From JBDGYW01 sp964518955 (GTDB lineage Bacteria > Gemmatimonadota > Gemmatimonadetes > Gemmatimonadales > GWC2-71-9): DNA of 64,000 nt. This document shows positions 63,671 to 64,000 of the stretch, piece after piece. The position numbers and the translations under genes were made by a program. The DNA lies in NCBI GenBank assembly GCA_964518955.1, contig CAZFHS010000030.1:17237-81236 (forward strand), written 5' to 3'. Positions within the stretch are counted from its first letter, which is position 1; each line of letters begins with the position of its first letter. The notes beneath the pieces were generated by a model. That model saw only the letters and a list, made by a program, of their open reading frames with translations. It was not told the origin of the DNA and made no database searches.

Positions 63671-64000
63671 AGGGCCCGCCGCACACTACAGCTGCGTTCC
63701 TGGGTCAACAACACCTCTTTGGGGGAACGAAGGTGAACTCTTCTGTTGTATTGAAACTACAGTGGAATCGCGGGCCCGGAGGATCGCATTCATCTTCGCA
63801 GCAGCTCGAAAATGGTCGATAAGTTGCGACACCGTCGACAATCTGGACCTCTCTGACCGGGTTTTCGCACTGTCTGTGCGCGGAATCGCACTCCTGCTTC
63901 TTTCTTCTAAGCATACCATGCACCTCTCTTATTCTGGTACATCAATGGACTTGCCCCGTTTTTTCGGACACCGGCTTAAAGCTACATGCGCGATTGAGTG
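63671..64000. other. Right-edge gap without a recognisable gene
   Basis: 330 bases to the window end. Only short frames without ribosome sites or family resemblance are present. The last 60 bases are richer in A+T and may hold regulatory sequence for a gene beyond the edge. Confidence 0.45.

Noticed and set aside
63705..63923. 72-codon minus-strand frame near the right edge
   Set aside because: Cys- and Arg-rich frame without ribosome site or family motif; not supported as a gene.

Overview
The window is one continuous, gene-dense stretch of bacterial chromosome of moderately high G+C, about 55 genes on both strands, with no rRNA, tRNA, phage gene, transposase or CRISPR array that I could see. 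The gene content points to a free-living, glycan-degrading Gramnegative: DUF5916 outer-membrane protein, a PadR regulator beside an ADOP-type FtsX permease, 6-bladed beta-propeller lipoproteins, many Tat leaders and lipoboxes, Nramp-like and DUF5009 membrane proteins. This combination is typical of Gemmatimonadota (Acidobacteriota is the main alternative). The assignment is inferred from family content, not from a marker gene.

Layout. 1-10.9 kb: a beta-glucan utilisation block (GH3 beta-glucosidase cut by the left edge, DUF5916, GH94 cellobiose phosphorylase-like enzyme, GPH sugar symporter) facing a coupled pair of exported proteins (glycoamylase/GH144-like and CotH-like). 11-16 kb: PIG-L deacetylase, an Nramp relative lacking the usual metal ligands, the deleted remains of a GH9 cellulase, and a GntR(YtrA)-ABC-permease operon. 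16-23.4 kb: DUF362 Tat protein, ankyrin/beta-lactamase-fold fusion, beta-propeller lipoprotein, PadR-ADOP pair. 23.4-34.7 kb: GH5, small lipoprotein, GH30 broken by one amber codon, exported creatininase-like hydrolase, sugar isomerase-like Tat protein, CE15 esterase, Gfo/Idh/MocA oxidoreductase followed by a DUF1080 remnant, GDPD, amidohydrolase. 34.8-43 kb: DUF5009 membrane protein, NodB-like deacetylase, VOC protein, CPBP protease, frameshifted ADP-ribosylglycohydrolase-like gene, DUF1080, CBM9-like protein. 43-52.9 kb: AKR Fe-S tail remnant, GH78 rhamnosidase, PfkB kinase, Gfo/Idh/MocA, UroD-like protein, phosphotriesterase-like and ceramidase-like lipoproteins, HAD phosphatase. 53-64 kb: DoxX plus anchored Gfo/Idh/MocA, MFS transporter, Tat-leader PatB-like aminotransferase with a duplicated tail, an exporter-type ABC operon, Tat AKR with Fe-S tail, and a lipoprotein.

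Working together, the genes describe extracellular attack on plant- or algal-type polysaccharide (GH3, GH5, GH30, GH78, CE15, CE4-like), uptake of short glucans and their phosphorolysis, and oxidative side-chemistry on sugars (several Gfo/Idh/MocA enzymes, DUF1080 hydrolase, isomerase-like protein, AKR).

The strongest unusual theme is gene decay: at least six accessory genes are reduced to remnants or interrupted (GH9, GH30, DUF1080, ADP-ribosylglycohydrolase, AKR tail, second aminotransferase plus a truncated neighbour). The second is regulatory: the GntR and PadR genes each have a strong sigma70-like promoter placed so close to the start codon that the mRNAs should be leaderless or nearly so, with phased operator repeats laid over the promoter. 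All functional statements rest on reading motifs by eye; no database search was run.
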